The translations under genes were made by a program, and so were the position numbers. The notes beneath the pieces were generated by a model, which searched no databases, was not told the origin of the DNA, and saw only the letters and a list, made by a program, of their open reading frames with translations. A stretch of 64,000 nucleotides of DNA from Zygnema cylindricum (lineage: Eukaryota; Streptophyta; Zygnematophyceae; Zygnematales; Zygnemataceae): positions 9,635 to 73,634 of the forward strand of contig JBBHKE010003166.1 of assembly GCA_037447655.1 (NCBI GenBank), given 5' to 3'. Every line of letters starts with the position of its first letter. Positions within the stretch are counted from its first letter, which is position 1. Shown piece by piece: positions 11,686-23,274 of the stretch.

Positions 11686-12726
11686 TGTAGAAATTGATGG
11701 TTCGTTTAGTATTTTCTAGGTCTAAAATAAAATGGAAAAAAGAAGCTAAGGCAGTCTGCCTCTAACTTCTCTCTTCAACTCCCATACTTGTTGCAGTCAC
11801 TGAAAGTCGAAGATGAAGTTAGAGCCATGGGTCCATATACTATCTGAGATTTACAAGTAGTAGAGTAGTTGATTTACTAAAAGTAAAGCTGTCGGACACA
11901 GGATTTGATCTTAGTACCTACTGGCTGCCAAAGCCGCTGGTAGCCAATTGCTCTGTCCATTTTGTCAATGACTAGTGTTAGAGTAAATTGTGTTTGATAA
12001 ACACATAAACATTTCCAGGCTGAAAAATTCATTTAACGAACTATTTACAAGATACATAGGTTCGGTTATAAAAAAGTATGGATTAGGGTACGGACATGAA
12101 ACTAGTACCGCACATTTGTTTCGATAGCGAAACGAATACCGGGCAGGTATTTATTACGGCTACGATTAAATCTGCATCTAATCGGACGGCTAGAATGAAT
12201 GCCGAGATCGCAAAAGAGGATTTTGGCGGTTTTTGGTCATCGCCACATCAAATGACACGTGGCTGAATGGCATTGGATTGGGCATCTCCGGGGATTAAGG
12301 GAGCAAATCCGGATATACCATGTGTCGACATTTAGGCCATGTCGTACAGTTTTCGTACAAAAAGTACACTAAGAGCTGTACTTTTGTGTACGGAAGAGTA
12401 ATATGATTGGTTCTGTACATTTGTAGATAGAGTTTAAGAGAGAGATAAGACTTAGAAAAATTGGAAGATAGGACCCTCTCTCTAGAGAGCTTTTGTACAA
12501 AAAGTTAACTTTGACCCTCTATAACTTACAGCTGAGGGGAGCAAATTCAGAGATTCTTTTTGCAATTGACTCAGTGGAGTCTTGCTTTCATAAGGGTGAA
12601 GAAGGTCAAAGATTTTGTCTGCCAAGGTGGCAGTTATTCTTGCTGAAACACAAAGGGATCAGAGTTATCCTAGAGGCTTCTTGCAAGCTGTTCATTCTGA
12701 GTACCTATGGAGGTTTCAAAGTTTCA
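11686..12726 (+). repeat. A1 3' LTR
   Basis: 1041 bp, from TGTAGAAATTGATGG to GTTTCA, preceded by AATAAGGGGAG. It contains the conserved U3 block near 11790, a decayed tRNA-like palindrome near 11890-11935, G-box 12256-12261, six GTAC cores at about 12346-12408, and hairpin 12568-12581 (GACTC-AGTG-GAGTC). Confidence 0.9.
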
Positions 12727-12731
12727 CAGCG

Positions 12732-13395
12732 ATGGCTTAATTGTCGTTTAAAATTAATGACTTTGGCTCCCTTGATGAAACAAATCCAAGTTGGGCGAAA
12801 AAGAATTCAATGGCAATGAACAATCTAATTCTTTGTATTTCTAAAAATCTAGTCATGTCTTGCTTGAAAATGAAGAAGGCCAATGAGATTTGGACATCAC
12901 TAAATTGTGCTTTTGAGAAAGCGAATGTTGAAGAACTCATGGTGGCTGGAAAAATTTGGTTATACAAATACACGGGGGGAAATTACGGTAGAGTATTGTG
13001 ACCATTTTTGTGTACTTATTGATGCACACTCTTCTGCTGGGGGGTCATTTCCTGAGTTTCAGCAGGCAGCTTTGTTTATTAGAGGACTTCCTAGTAGAAT
13101 GAAAGGTGTGTCTGCTGAGTGAAACAGTTATAATAAAGCTACTTGTTCGTTTCAATTAGCATATAATCTTATATTGGAGGAAGAGTCTAATACTAAACTC
13201 CTTCAAGGAGGAGGAAAGGTTGAAGCTTTTGCAACAGACTTTGACAAAAGAGCTCAGTATAATCAAAATAGGAATTGGTTTAACCAGAATCATAATCAGT
13301 TCAAACATTTTAATCAGAGGCCAAATAGACAATCTTCTACTGCTTGTTTCTATTGTTTTGATAAGGGTCATGGATATTAGTATTGTCCTTAGCTG
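12732..13395 (+). pseudogene. gag: Q1 gag, main part
   Basis: This continues the gag that starts at 2570 (FKINDFGSL...). Helical capsid blocks follow, such as CLKMKKANEIWTSL and FRGLP-like RGLPSRMK. One frameshift lies near 12.97 kb and stops near 13.12 kb. The Asn/Gln-rich linker NQNRNWFNQNHNQF leads to zinc knuckle CFYCFDKGHGY-stop-YC (13345-13386), in which TAG has replaced the residue at 13378. Confidence 0.82.
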
Positions 13396-13539
13396 AAAAA
13401 AGCTAATAAGGTTTATACAGGCTTTGGCAGCAAAGCAAATATCATAGAGGCTTTTTTGGAAATCCCACTCGTAAAAATGCTCCCTTTTCAGCTTCTGCAA
13501 CTGATGCAGATGAGTCTCTAAGCTTCAATGAGCAAGAGG

Positions 13540-14830
13540 AAGCCAAGTTATTTGTTATGGCGGCACCAATAGAGGATCCGCAGGATGCAGGATAGTTCAT
13601 AGACATGGGAGCATTGGCCCACATGTGCTGGAAATAGGCGGTTTTTACTAATCTACAGCAAAGGCCTCCAAAGAGTAAATACCATGCTTGTGGAATGAGT
13701 GTTCAAACCCCAGCTCAGGCTGATGTTTCTTTAATGGTAGATGTGGGGGGAAAGTCTGTAAATTGAACTCTTCACAATGTTTTGTATGTTCCAAACTTTA
13801 ATTTTTTTTTTTTTTCTACATCCTTAGTGGAAAGCAAAGGCTTTGAAGGGATTCTGAAAAGAGGTAGACATGTTGTTAGCAAGAAAGGAAAAGTAGCAAT
13901 AACAAGAACTAGAGATTCTAGCAAAATGTACCGGATGGACATAGCTAAATATAAAGAAAATGATGTTCTCTACTCAAGTGTCCAATCTGATAATGAGTTG
14001 TGGCATCAAAGATAAGGACACATGAATTATGATAGTCTAAAGAAAATGGTGATTTCGGGAAAGGTTGATGGAGTTTCTCTCACCTCTCATCCTATAAAAT
14101 CATGTGATGGTTGTTCACTTGGCAAGATCCACAGATTGCTACTTCCAAATGAAACAGTCCACAGATCGGAAAGAGTTCTATAGCTAATACATTTTGATGT
14201 TCGCGGTCCTTCACAAGTGGCTTCGGCTAGAGGCATCCACTATATGGTCACATTTACAGATGACTACTTGAGGTACACCTAAGTTTACTTCATACAACGT
14301 AAAAGTGAAGTGTTTACTCACTTCAAACAGTACAAAGCGTGGGCGGAAAAGCTTCATGGAGTTCCAAAATTGGCGTTGAGATCGGCCAACGAGGAGAATA
14401 CACATCAAAAGAATTTGAAGAATGTCTCATTCAGAAAGGTATTAGTCACAATCTTACATTTCCATATAGACCGGGACAGAATGGTGTTTGTGAGAGATTT
14501 AATAGGACATTGACAGAGAGTGCTCGGTCCATGATTGCAGTTAAAGGGCTAGATTTAAATTTATAGGTTGAAGCACTTAACAGTGCTGTTTATATTAAAA
14601 AAAGAATTGCTTCTAGCTCTGTTATTACCACACCTTATGAGCTTTGGTCAAGAGAAAAACCTAATATGAGTCACTTTAAGATCTTCTGCAGCAAGTGTTT
14701 TATTTAAGATTCTTCACTGGATAGATGGAAAATGAAAGCTAAAGCCCTACCAGGGATTTTCATGGGGTTAGATGATAATTCGAAAGGGTATAGAGTTTTT
14801 GTATTTAAGAAACAGAAAGTGATTGTCTTT
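13540..14830 (+). pseudogene. Q1 protease and integrase, degenerate
   Basis: The protease active site reads FIDMGALAHMC where DSGA is expected, and a TAG precedes it. TLHNVLYVPNF follows, then a T-run of about 13 that probably shifted the frame. Integrase shows ELWHQR and CDGCSLGKIHRL (zinc part), FDVRGPS with the first Asp, FTDDY with the second, and GVCERFNRTL for the third block. Single stops interrupt nearly every block. The C-terminal ALPGIFMGLDDNSKGYRVF segment is recognisable. Confidence 0.85.
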
Positions 14831-15189
14831 AAAAATATCTAGATTAAAGATGAATAGGATTCGGTTGACCATTTTAAAGTGCTCAATCAACCGGCAAAAT
14901 AAAAACAATAATATGTTATTTTTTACCATACGCAGCGAGTCTACTTTCCACCGGCAAGTGAGACACCTCTTCCTTCAATTCCTTATGTGCCTTTGGGATG
15001 CTTCACCAAGTTACACCTCAAGCGAGAAACTCGTACACACTCCATCCCAACTCAAGTTACGGTTTAAACAAAATAGAAAAATCAGAGGCTTCCGCCGATT
15101 TCAGCCTCAGAATTTCCGGGGGGAAAAAGATAAAGCAGTCGTCTCCAAGCAAGCTCTCATGTTGATTTTTTTGTTGCTACAGAGGATAC

Positions 15190-16795
15190 TCTAACGATTC
15201 AGGAGGCCTTTTGATCACCTGAGAGAAATCGGTGGATCGAGGCGGCAAAAGATGAAATTAAGTCTATTATGGAGGCACAGACCTAGGAGCTAATGGATCT
15301 TCTTTCGGGCAGAAAAGCCATCGGCAACAAATAGGTATTCAAGGTGAAGCTCAACCAGAAAAATACTATTGAAAGGTATAAGGCCATACTAATGGCTAAA
15401 GGGTACAATAAAAAAGAAGGTATTGACTTCGAAGAAACCTTATCTTCAGTTGTCAAATTTCTCACTGTCTAAATTTTGCTAAGTCTAGCGGCTATAGAGA
15501 ATATGGAAATACATCAAATGGATGTGAAAACGGCCTTCTTGCATGGAGATTTAGAAGAAACCATGTATAAGAAGCAACCTGAAATGTATGTTGAAAAGGG
15601 AAAGGAAAAATCAGTGGGTAAATTGATGAAATATGTGTATGGGCTAAAACATGTCCCGCGTCAGTGGAATTTGAAGTTAGATGAGTTTTTGACTGGGCTA
15701 GGTTTTAAGAGAATTAGCTTAGATCATTGTGTATATGTCTTACAAGGGGAGGATGGGATCCTATACATTGTTGTATATGTGGATGACTTATTTTTATTAA
15801 ATAAGTTAATGGATGAAATAAACCACATTAAATTGGCTTTTAGGTCTAGGTTCAAAATGAAGGACCTCGGTGAGGCCAAGTACATCTTATGAATACAGGT
15901 AGAAAGAGACAGAAAACAAAGGTTGAATATGTTGTCACAGAAAGAAGCAATAGGTAACATGTTGGAAAGATTTAAAATATAAGATGTAAAGGGATCTATA
16001 ACTCCCCTGGAATTCAGACACAAATTAGAAAGAAGGGATTCAGATTTAGGTATTATGGTCTGTGAGAGTCTAGAAGGAAAGAATTCAGATTTAGGTATTA
16101 TAGTTTGTGAGAGTCTAGAGTCACATGAGGAGAGGTTTATGGCTTCAAAGCCATATAAACAAGTAGTTAGAAGTCTTATATATTTTATAAACTGTACAAG
16201 ACGTGATATTGCAGTAGCTGTGGGGGACTTGAGTAGAAGTATGTAGAATCCTAAGAACACAGACTGGGAAGCAGCAAAAAGGGTGTCGAGATATCTTACA
16301 GGTACTCAATATCTTAAGCTTGTACTCGGAGGAGGGGAAGTGAAAATATAGACATGGAGCAACTCTAGCTATGGGGACATGCCAAGCCGGAAATATACAA
16401 CCGGTTTTGTTCTTAAGATTGGAGATGACACTTGTTGCCGGAGTGACAAACTACAAAAGGTTACAGCTCAATCCACAATCGAGTCAGAATACATGGCATC
16501 AGCTTCTGCCCTCAAAGAGCTCTTATGGGTTAAGTCTATTTTACAAGAACTTGGGTATATGCAAACAGGTCCTCACGCTATTTAGTGTGACAACCAAGCA
16601 ACCGTTGCCATTGCCTCTAACCCTAGTCATCATTTTAGAAGCAAACACATGGATGTTAGACTTCACTTGGTCAAAGAAAAAATGCTTGCAAAAGTGATTA
16701 AATTGTGTTATTTAGTGGATAAGGAGATGTTGGCTGACATGTTAACTAAAGCCTTTCCTGCTCCTAAGTTGCAGTTTTGCAGAGAGGCTATTTGA
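15190..16795 (+). pseudogene. Q1 reverse transcriptase and RNase H, degenerate
   Basis: RT runs from SPERNRWIEAAKDEIKSI through the YVDD catalytic site (15776-15787) to GEAKYIL. RNase H shows TFGFVLKIGD-like, AQSTIESEYMA, ELLWVKS, CDNQATVAIA and the end motif MLADMLTKAFPAPKLQF. A tandem duplication of about 45 bp (16036-16115) repeats DLGI-VCESLE in the linker. Stops are scattered but the frame is largely kept, so decay is less advanced than in A1. Confidence 0.88.
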
Positions 16796-16830
16796 CTAAG
16801 TGAGTAACTGAGTCTAAAGATTTAGGGGAG

Positions 16831-17856
16831 TGTTGTAATTTGAAATCTTTATATTTAGTAGATGGAGTTGTTAGAGGAGACCAAAAAGACTTAGAATATT
16901 TTCAAGTAGTTTTGTGTAGTACTTACCTTTATTAGTATTACAGTAGCAAAAGTACAGTAGAGTATGTAGTACCTTTGCAAGTTTTACGGAGTAGTGACCG
17001 ACACGCGTCACGCATTGACAATTGGAATCGATAGATGAGATGGATTGAATATGGTCCGGATTCTTACGAAAATATATGGTACGGTATTTTTGGAAACATA
17101 TGGACAATTTGGAGTTGTATACTACGGTACGTTTTATGATCATTGATTTCAAAGTCTTGGCGACGCACGCGATTTACTTGGGACCACAAGCCTGATTCAC
17201 GTGAAACCACAACTTACGAAGCATGATTCACGTGGGACCAGAAGTAACAAAGCACTCAGGTGCTTCGTACTACACTAAGACAGTCGGATGGACTTTAGCG
17301 ACCACCGTGACTAATCACCTAGAACGTTTATTGTACGGTTCTCTATTTGAAAACATTTGAAAACATTTTCTTGTAGTTTAGTGTAATAAAAATTAGTGTT
17401 TCATTAATTAGGTTTTTGGAAAATAATAATTAGGTTTTTGGAGGTACTCATGGTACACTAAAGTACTGGCTTTGTCGTTAGTTATTATAGTACTGTTGTA
17501 TAGTCACCCGTATTAGTGTGACCAATAAATACTCACTGTGAGCATATAGTTTAGGACTTAGACAATTTTGTATCATCGAGTTTTTGAGATTATGACATTT
17601 TAAGGGTAGTTTTTAGGAAATTTCCAGGAGTCATATCGTATGGTTTACTTAGTCATTTGGGTTGCAATTATGGGAATTGTCAGTTTACAATATTTTGTAT
17701 CACAGTGGGAAATTTGAGGCATATTGACATTTTGAGTCATATTTTTCGTAAGGTGAAAGTTTGTTGTTGAGTAGGTGTTTGATAGCTTCTGTTGTTTTCT
17801 ATCTCTACTTCCACTACTATAGTTGGTCCTTTTGCAACAGTGGTTGTAGAACAACA
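16831..17856 (+). repeat. Q1 3' LTR
   Basis: 1026 bp, from TGTTGTAATTTGAAATC after purine tract TTTAGGGGAG to GTAGAACAACA. The ending matches the Q2 LTR. Just before the end a frame encodes TVVVEQ, which in a 5' LTR would fuse through the primer site into gag. The U5 third has few features in common with A-type LTRs. Confidence 0.82.
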
Positions 17857-18720
17857 TTTCGGAGGCCGGTTGCAAGGCTGAGAATTGTTCCATAGTCGAA
17901 TATTTGGCTCTTTTGGAGCCGCTTTAGGACGGTCAAGGGCTTCACACCTGCAATTTTGCATTTCATATTCCACAGCATGCTGAGCGGCATGGTCGAAAGT
18001 GAACTTTAAGCCGTAGGTTTAAGTCAAGTGACTCTCGATAAATTTCTTAGACTGACCCGGAAATTGTCTTACAAATTTCTGGACAACTTCAGCATGCGAC
18101 ATTAAATGTGATAATGCTTTCCGAAGTGCCTCCATACGAGCAAGCATAGCAAGAGCGGTCTCTCCTAATTTCCGTTTGATGTTCATCAACTCTCAAACTT
18201 GATCACGGTTTTGTATATGGTACTTCGCTTGCAACATTTCAAACATGATTGAGAGCGGATCCAATATCGGGCTTGTCATCGCTTGTCGTGCCAAAATTCT
18301 AGCAAATGCGACAATAACATACTGCTATGGTATTTCGGCAAGTGCTGCTGTGGTAACATCGCCGTGGGAATCAAGGACTTCAAGAATAACTAGTTGATAG
18401 AGAACTTTTGGATTTCCTATAATAGCGAGACTCCCAACAAAAGCTGGAGAGACCTCCATCATCGCAATTACGGAATCATATTTGTGGGAATAAAGGGTAA
18501 GGGCCAAACCGCGAAGGTAACGGCCTAAAAGAGAGAAATCAACCCCTAGGTCAAACCGATCTTGGTACCGGAATGCAAGATCGCACATTTTGGTATCAAA
18601 TAACATACAAAAATGAGATAGAGATGTATTGTCTTTCATTCTTGAAAAACAGAAATATAGCTGACCCCCTCCCCTAGATGTGGAAGCCATGTCCGCTAAT
18701 GGGATGGATGGGGTTAACAA
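17857..18720 (-). pseudogene. Unidentified gag-like helical protein, truncated by Q1
   Basis: A single minus-strand frame of about 288 codons has three in-frame stops. It starts near MASTSRGGG and contains a leucine-rich helical middle (LGRYLRGLALTLYSHKYD) and LARMEALRKAL...VVQKFVRQFPGQSKKF, which resembles gag-type capsid helices. It ends with a Pro/Asn-rich segment cut off exactly at the Q1 LTR end. I do not recognise the family. A retroelement gag or a domesticated copy are both possible. The remaining C-terminal part lay on the lost side of Q1. Confidence 0.4.
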
Positions 18721-19775
18721 TGAATTTATAATTTGCGGAAACCATAAAGATAATGAATTGGAATTCGCCTTGTCAAGGGAATCGTGGTCAGATTCTTCCT
18801 CAAAAGGTGTTGAAGAGATTGATGATAAAGAAGATAAAGGGGTGAGAGACGATGGAACTGCAGGAGGAAATTTGATCCGAGATATCTGTGGAAGAATGGT
18901 CCAAAAGACTAAGTAAGTCAGATGGTCTTGATTCCGTGGGCCTAAACGAGGCCGACGATCAGGTAGTTCTTGAAAGGATAATAGAGATTATCCTAATCGG
19001 TGGGCATAAGAAGGATAAAACCGAATGAGAACTAGATAGCGGAATTGATCTATACGAGACGCTTTAAATGCCAGGCCATACCACTCACTAGCTAATCAGC
19101 CACTCGATCTCTAACAAGGCCTTGACGGCCAGATCTATCAAGAAGCCGTATTAGCGAAACCTTCTACCGTGAAAACAATGGGGCAAGGCCGAACTGCCTG
19201 ATCTATATTGGCAAAAAAAACTTACTATCTAACCATTCATAATTGCACATCTACAGCTGCACAATCTTGAAAGGAAAGAATTAATGCCACCAGCGGTAAG
19301 ATCTCAGGAAGAAATTCCACACAAAGCAAAGCAAACTCAGCCAAGGCCACTCAAGGCGAGATAGCAAGCATGGAAAGCTAGAGAAATGTAGTGCTCAATA
19401 TGAGCGGATTCGAGCAAATCCAATCTAATCTCGTTCCCTCTAACAGTTAGGCAACTCCTGCACCCGCAAGGCATTTTGATACTTATATAACACTTTTAAC
19501 AATCTGGTGATTTCAAAAGTGAACTACACCTGATCGCTATAGCAGCTAGAGTTTTGCAGAGCTTCCTTTTTGAATCCACTCCACGATCACCACTCGCTCA
19601 GAAATTTAGTACATAAAAACTCTCCACGAAAGAAATAAAAGAGGACAATGCCCAAGTGAGTATACAAACAAATACCTCTAAAAGAAAATGACGCAACTAA
19701 AATAATTACCTATGTCTAATCTCAATCACATAAAAGTTAAACTGTAAGATTCAAAAACAACGGTAAATGAAAGAT
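18721..19775. other. No gene recognised
   Basis: Short frames only. GGATAATAGAGATTATCC near 18976 is a perfect short palindrome around AGAG. Nothing ties the stretch to neighbouring elements; it may be the leader of the gag-like relic on the minus strand. Confidence 0.5.
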
Positions 19776-19905
19776 TTAAGGGAGAGAGAGAGAGAGAAGA
19801 GGGAGAGGGAGAGGGAGAGAGAGAGGGAGAGGATAGAGAGAGAGAGGGAGAGAGAGAGAGACGGAGGGAGGGTGGGAGGGATGGAGGGAGGGAGGGAAGG
19901 AGGGA
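19776..19905 (+). repeat. GA/GGGA microsatellite
   Basis: About 130 bp of GAGA and GGGAGG repeats. The long minus-strand Leu/Ser/Pro frames across it are repeat translations, not genes. Confidence 0.9.
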
Positions 19906-20728
19906 GAATCGCTTGAAATTTTGACTGTATCGCATGAAATAGAGTGAATGATTCATATTTTTTCATTATTCTATTTAAGGTAAAGTTTAAATAACATTTA
20001 TAATTATAATATAGGCTCTTTTTCAATAGTTTGGATTATGGATGACCTCTAACCGTGCAAAGTTGTACTTTATTAAGTAAAATAGTACAAATAATGATTT
20101 ATTACAGGCCGTTGTCATGTAACTGCGTCTTAACAAACTGCGTAGTGCAAATGTCATACTGACTATAAACTGTACATTTTCCCAAATTCTGTATGAATAC
20201 CTTATTTACATTAGAGGATATTAGCGTGCCAAATTAGAGTACTTAAATAAATTAGTGTAAAATTGGTAGTTGAAATAGCTCTATCATATAAATTAGCGTT
20301 AATTTCTATATATATATATATATATATTTTTTTTTGTACTCTTATTTTTTTATTACTCTAATTAGGATTCGCGGTGTACTGTACACCTTGAATCGTTATT
20401 ACTGTATAGAAATTATTAGTATAAAGAAAAAATTAGCGTCATTCATTCTAATTTTGTTTTAGTAGACGTGGTAGATTATGGTCCACGTCCTTAAATAGTG
20501 TAATTTATTGTATTTAAGGTATTAATGTCAAAATTTTAGGGTGTCGATATAGCGTACATAAGGCTAATAACGATTCACGGTGTAATGGTCAAATTGACAT
20601 TCGAAACGTGCATTTTATGCGGAATTGATTATGATAATGTACAAAACCCACATAATGTTCGTAAATTTTTGTACGTAATTTCACAAATTTCAAGCGACGC
20701 ACAGTATAAAGTGCCAGCAATGTCCTAG

Positions 20729-20894
20729 TTTTTCTCAGTGCACACTTAGTGTTTCTCAGTGCTCACCTGTCAAGTTTGAAATCTGACGGATAAAATGAAG
20801 ACGCAAATCCTAGTAAAAAAAAATGTTTCTCAGTGCACACTTGTCGAGTTTGAAATCTGACGGATATAATGAAGACGCAAATCCTAGGAAAAAA
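20729..20894 (+). repeat. ~74-bp direct tandem duplication
   Basis: Copies at about 20751-20823 and 20824-20894 share GTTTCTCAGTG, GTTTGAAATCTGACGGATA and GACGCAAATCCTAG. A partial third unit (TTTCTCAGTGCACACTTAG) precedes them at 20730. The function is unknown. Confidence 0.8.
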
Positions 20895-21839
20895 TTTCAC
20901 AATCCTTTTGGTGACTCCATTTGTTTACCAAACTTGAGGGAAATGGAAAAACGGGAAATTTTTGATTTGAAACGCCAAAGAAAAACGTAAACTGTGGAAA
21001 AACAACCCATAGTGTTTGCGATAATTTTTATGGTTTTCGTGCCATTGTCGTCAATATTTTTTTTTTTTTGCAGTTCGGCTAGTGGCGCTAAATATTCGGA
21101 TAACCACCACTGATTTTGCGTCAATATTTTCGTGGTGATTTTTGCACGTGGCACCATCTCAACAGTCCATCACGAGTGTCATAGACATAAAATCTTTAGG
21201 CATCCAAAGTTAAATATAATAGGGTACAATATAACGTAAATGAATGTGAAAGCATGCAGCGAGCAAGATCTTCTAGTGGTTTGGGGATGTTACCATAAAT
21301 TCAAATAAGTGTCGCGACCAGTATTTAGTTACAAATATCATTTGGATATCGGTATAATTAGAAAAGTACATCTGATTCAACGATTTTTAGGGTTTTTTTG
21401 TGGGTATGATGTTGTGTTTAACCAATGTTTTGATATTCGGTAAAGACGTATATCCATTAGGTCTGTCGATAAACGTTGTGTACCTTTTCTTTGGTAACGG
21501 TAATCTACACATGTCACTAACACTACATCATAACTATTTTATAATACTCTTCTTTGTATACATTTCGTTGCAATCCATACCATTTCGATCGTGCCGGAGA
21601 CATCGGAGGAGGGCCCACTGCCCGGGTAATTGGCATTGGAGTCCTGCAAACAACCTTCCCCAGAATGCGAATGCTCACCACAACCATGCTTGTGCCCAAT
21701 GATGCCCACCTTGTTCCTGTGGGCATTGTATGCACAGGTGGGGATGAGTGTTTAGGGAGGGCGAAAAGAAATCCCCTCCCCCCTCTCCTTCCCCCTCCTG
21801 GACGAGGGAAAGGTGGGAACCCTTAGAGGTGGAGCCAAG
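20895..21839. other. No element recognised; GC-richer tract at the end
   Basis: AT-rich to about 21580, then GC-richer sequence up to the gap. A plus frame at 21554-21826 has Gly/Pro/Thr-rich residues and a minus frame at 21523-21735 is also open. I recognise neither. It could be the edge of a host exon or of an element hidden by the gap. Confidence 0.4.
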
Positions 21840-21849
21840 NNNNNNNNNN
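21840..21849. other. Assembly gap (10 N)
   Basis: Ten N bases; the true length is unknown. Repeats or an element end may be collapsed here. Confidence 1.
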
Positions 21850-22046
21850 TAGGAGAAGGCGTTAGAGCCGCAATTAAGGCCGGCAGGCTAATTTAAGTGT
21901 AAATTGGCATCCGCATTATTTATGTACGCGCTATAAGCAAAGTAAATTTCTTTATTTACGCGCCATAACCAAAGAATAGGCATGGCATTAGGCATGAAAA
22001 TGTAATCACCTAGATATATAGGGCATTTGTCAATGTCAATTTATCA

Positions 22047-22156
22047 AATTTTCAGTTTGCCTTCTTGGGCAGAAGGGGTCGTGGCTTAAAGTGGGTTAGT
22101 TAAACACTATCTAGAGGCTTCCTGTATTCTGTAGTCCAATGGAGGACACAGAATTG
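22047..22156 (+). repeat. A-type LTR tail (U5 fragment)
   Basis: This matches the last ~110 bp of the A5 LTR, from CAAATT...TTTGCC to ATGGAGGACACAGAATTGCA, including the gag start codon. It ends at 22156 and abuts another LTR. The rest of this LTR is missing toward the gap. Confidence 0.75.
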
Positions 22157-22884
22157 CATTAAACATTACCAGGAAGGATAATTCATTTAACTGTAACTGT
22201 TTACGGGATATATAGATCCACTAATGTAAAAGTACGGATTACGGTACGGATAAGAAACCAATACCGCGCATTTATTTCTTTAAATGAAACGAATATCGCG
22301 CATGTATTTATTACGCCTACGGTTAAATGTGAATTTAATCGGACGGCCGGAATTAACGCCGAGATTGCGGAAGAGGATTTCGGCAGTTTGTGGTCATCGC
22401 CACATCGGTTGACACGTGGCGAAATGACATTGGATTGCGGCTTCTCCGAGGATTAAGGGAGCGAATCCGGACATACCACGTGTCGACATTTAGGCCATGT
22501 CGTACAGTGTCGTACAGAAAGTACACCGACAGCTGTACTTTTGTGTACGGAACTGTAATCTGATTGAATCCGTACATCAGTAGATAGAGTTTGTGAGAGA
22601 GATAGGACTTATAAAAATTAGGAGATAGGACCCTCTCTCTCAGAGAGCTTCAGTACAAAAGTTCAACTTTGACCCTCCATAACTTACTGCTCAGGGGAGC
22701 AAATTCAGAGATTCTTTTTCCTATCGACTCACAGGAGTCTTGCCTTTACAAGGGTGAAGGTTGTCAGAGTTATTGTCTGCCACGGTGGCAGTTGTTTTTG
22801 CTGAAACAGAGAGGGGTCAGGGTTATCCTAGAGGCTTCTTGGAAGCTGTCCACTCTGAGGACTTATGGAGGTCTCAGAGTTTCA
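22157..22884 (+). repeat. A1-type LTR, 5' truncated, inserted in Q2 integrase
   Basis: It matches the A1 LTR from its mid-U3 (TAAACA...CCAGG) to GTTTCA at 22884. It has CACGTG at 22413 and 22477, six GTAC cores between 22499 and 22575, hairpin GACTC-ACAG-GAGTC (22726-22739) and a terminal ATGGAGGTCTCAGAGTTTCA. The next bases are Q2 integrase, so it is the right end of an element or solo LTR inserted there. Confidence 0.8.
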
Positions 22885-23269
22885 CTGGACGGGTAGAAAA
22901 TCGGATGTCAGTCATTTCAAAGTCTTTGGGAATAAATGATCTATTTTGGATATGTCTAATGATAAATGGAAAATGAAACCTAAAGGAGTGCCGGGCATTT
23001 TGTTAGGATATGATGATCACTTTAAAGGTTATAGTGTCTTTGTTTTTGAGAGAAAGAAAATGATTGTAGCAAGGAACATAGTTGTTAAAGATGAATTAGA
23101 CTCGATAGACTTATTTAAAATGACAGAGCTGCAGAAGTAGAAAAAAGTACAGGAATATGTCATTTTAGATAGCATCCATAATATTATTCAACAGATGCAG
23201 AATTCACTAGTGGTACCACAAGAGTCCAAACATAATCGAATTTCTCAACAAGTTTGCTTTGAAAGAGAC
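22885..23269 (+). pseudogene. Q2 integrase C-terminus and linker
   Basis: Residues WKMKPKGVPGILLGYDD and GYSVFVFERKKM are the conserved C-terminal integrase block. A 1-base change near 22935 shifts the first part. The linker before RT is interrupted by S1 after codons for ERDQ. One TAG lies at about 23138. Confidence 0.8.
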
Positions 23270-23274
23270 CAACA

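Larger units (their letters stand above)
2634..12726 (+). mobile_element. A1: full-length degenerate copia element with two LTRs
   Basis: A1 has a 5' LTR (2634-3133 plus 6824-7366, split by N1), an internal region (7367-11685) and a 3' LTR (11686-12726). Without N1 the LTRs are about 1043 and 1041 bp, both starting TGTAGAAATTGATGG and ending GTTTCA. Flanks are CGGCG (2629-2633) and CAGCG (12727-12731), a TSD with one change. The internal region encodes gag, protease, integrase, RT and RNase H, all broken. The purine tract GAAAATAAGGGGAG precedes the 3' LTR. A1 sits in Q1 gag, so it is younger than Q1. Confidence 0.88.
2570..17856 (+). mobile_element. Q1: 5'-truncated Ty1/copia element hosting A1
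   Basis: Q1 starts at a damaged half-tRNA primer site and the first codons of gag (2570-2633), is interrupted by A1 (2634-12726), and resumes in frame at 12732. It then runs through gag, protease, integrase, reverse transcriptase and RNase H to a purine tract at about 16815-16830 and a 3' LTR (16831-17856). The 5' LTR is absent: the GA microsatellite abuts the primer site. The order protease-integrase-RT-RNase H marks Ty1/copia. Stops and frameshifts are numerous, so it is dead. The bases after the 3' LTR are TTTCG, but with the 5' LTR lost no TSD can be tested. Confidence 0.85.

Noticed and set aside
18680-18916. Acidic plus-strand frame
   Set aside because: No domain, and it overlaps the start of the better-supported minus-strand gag-like frame; may be its leader.
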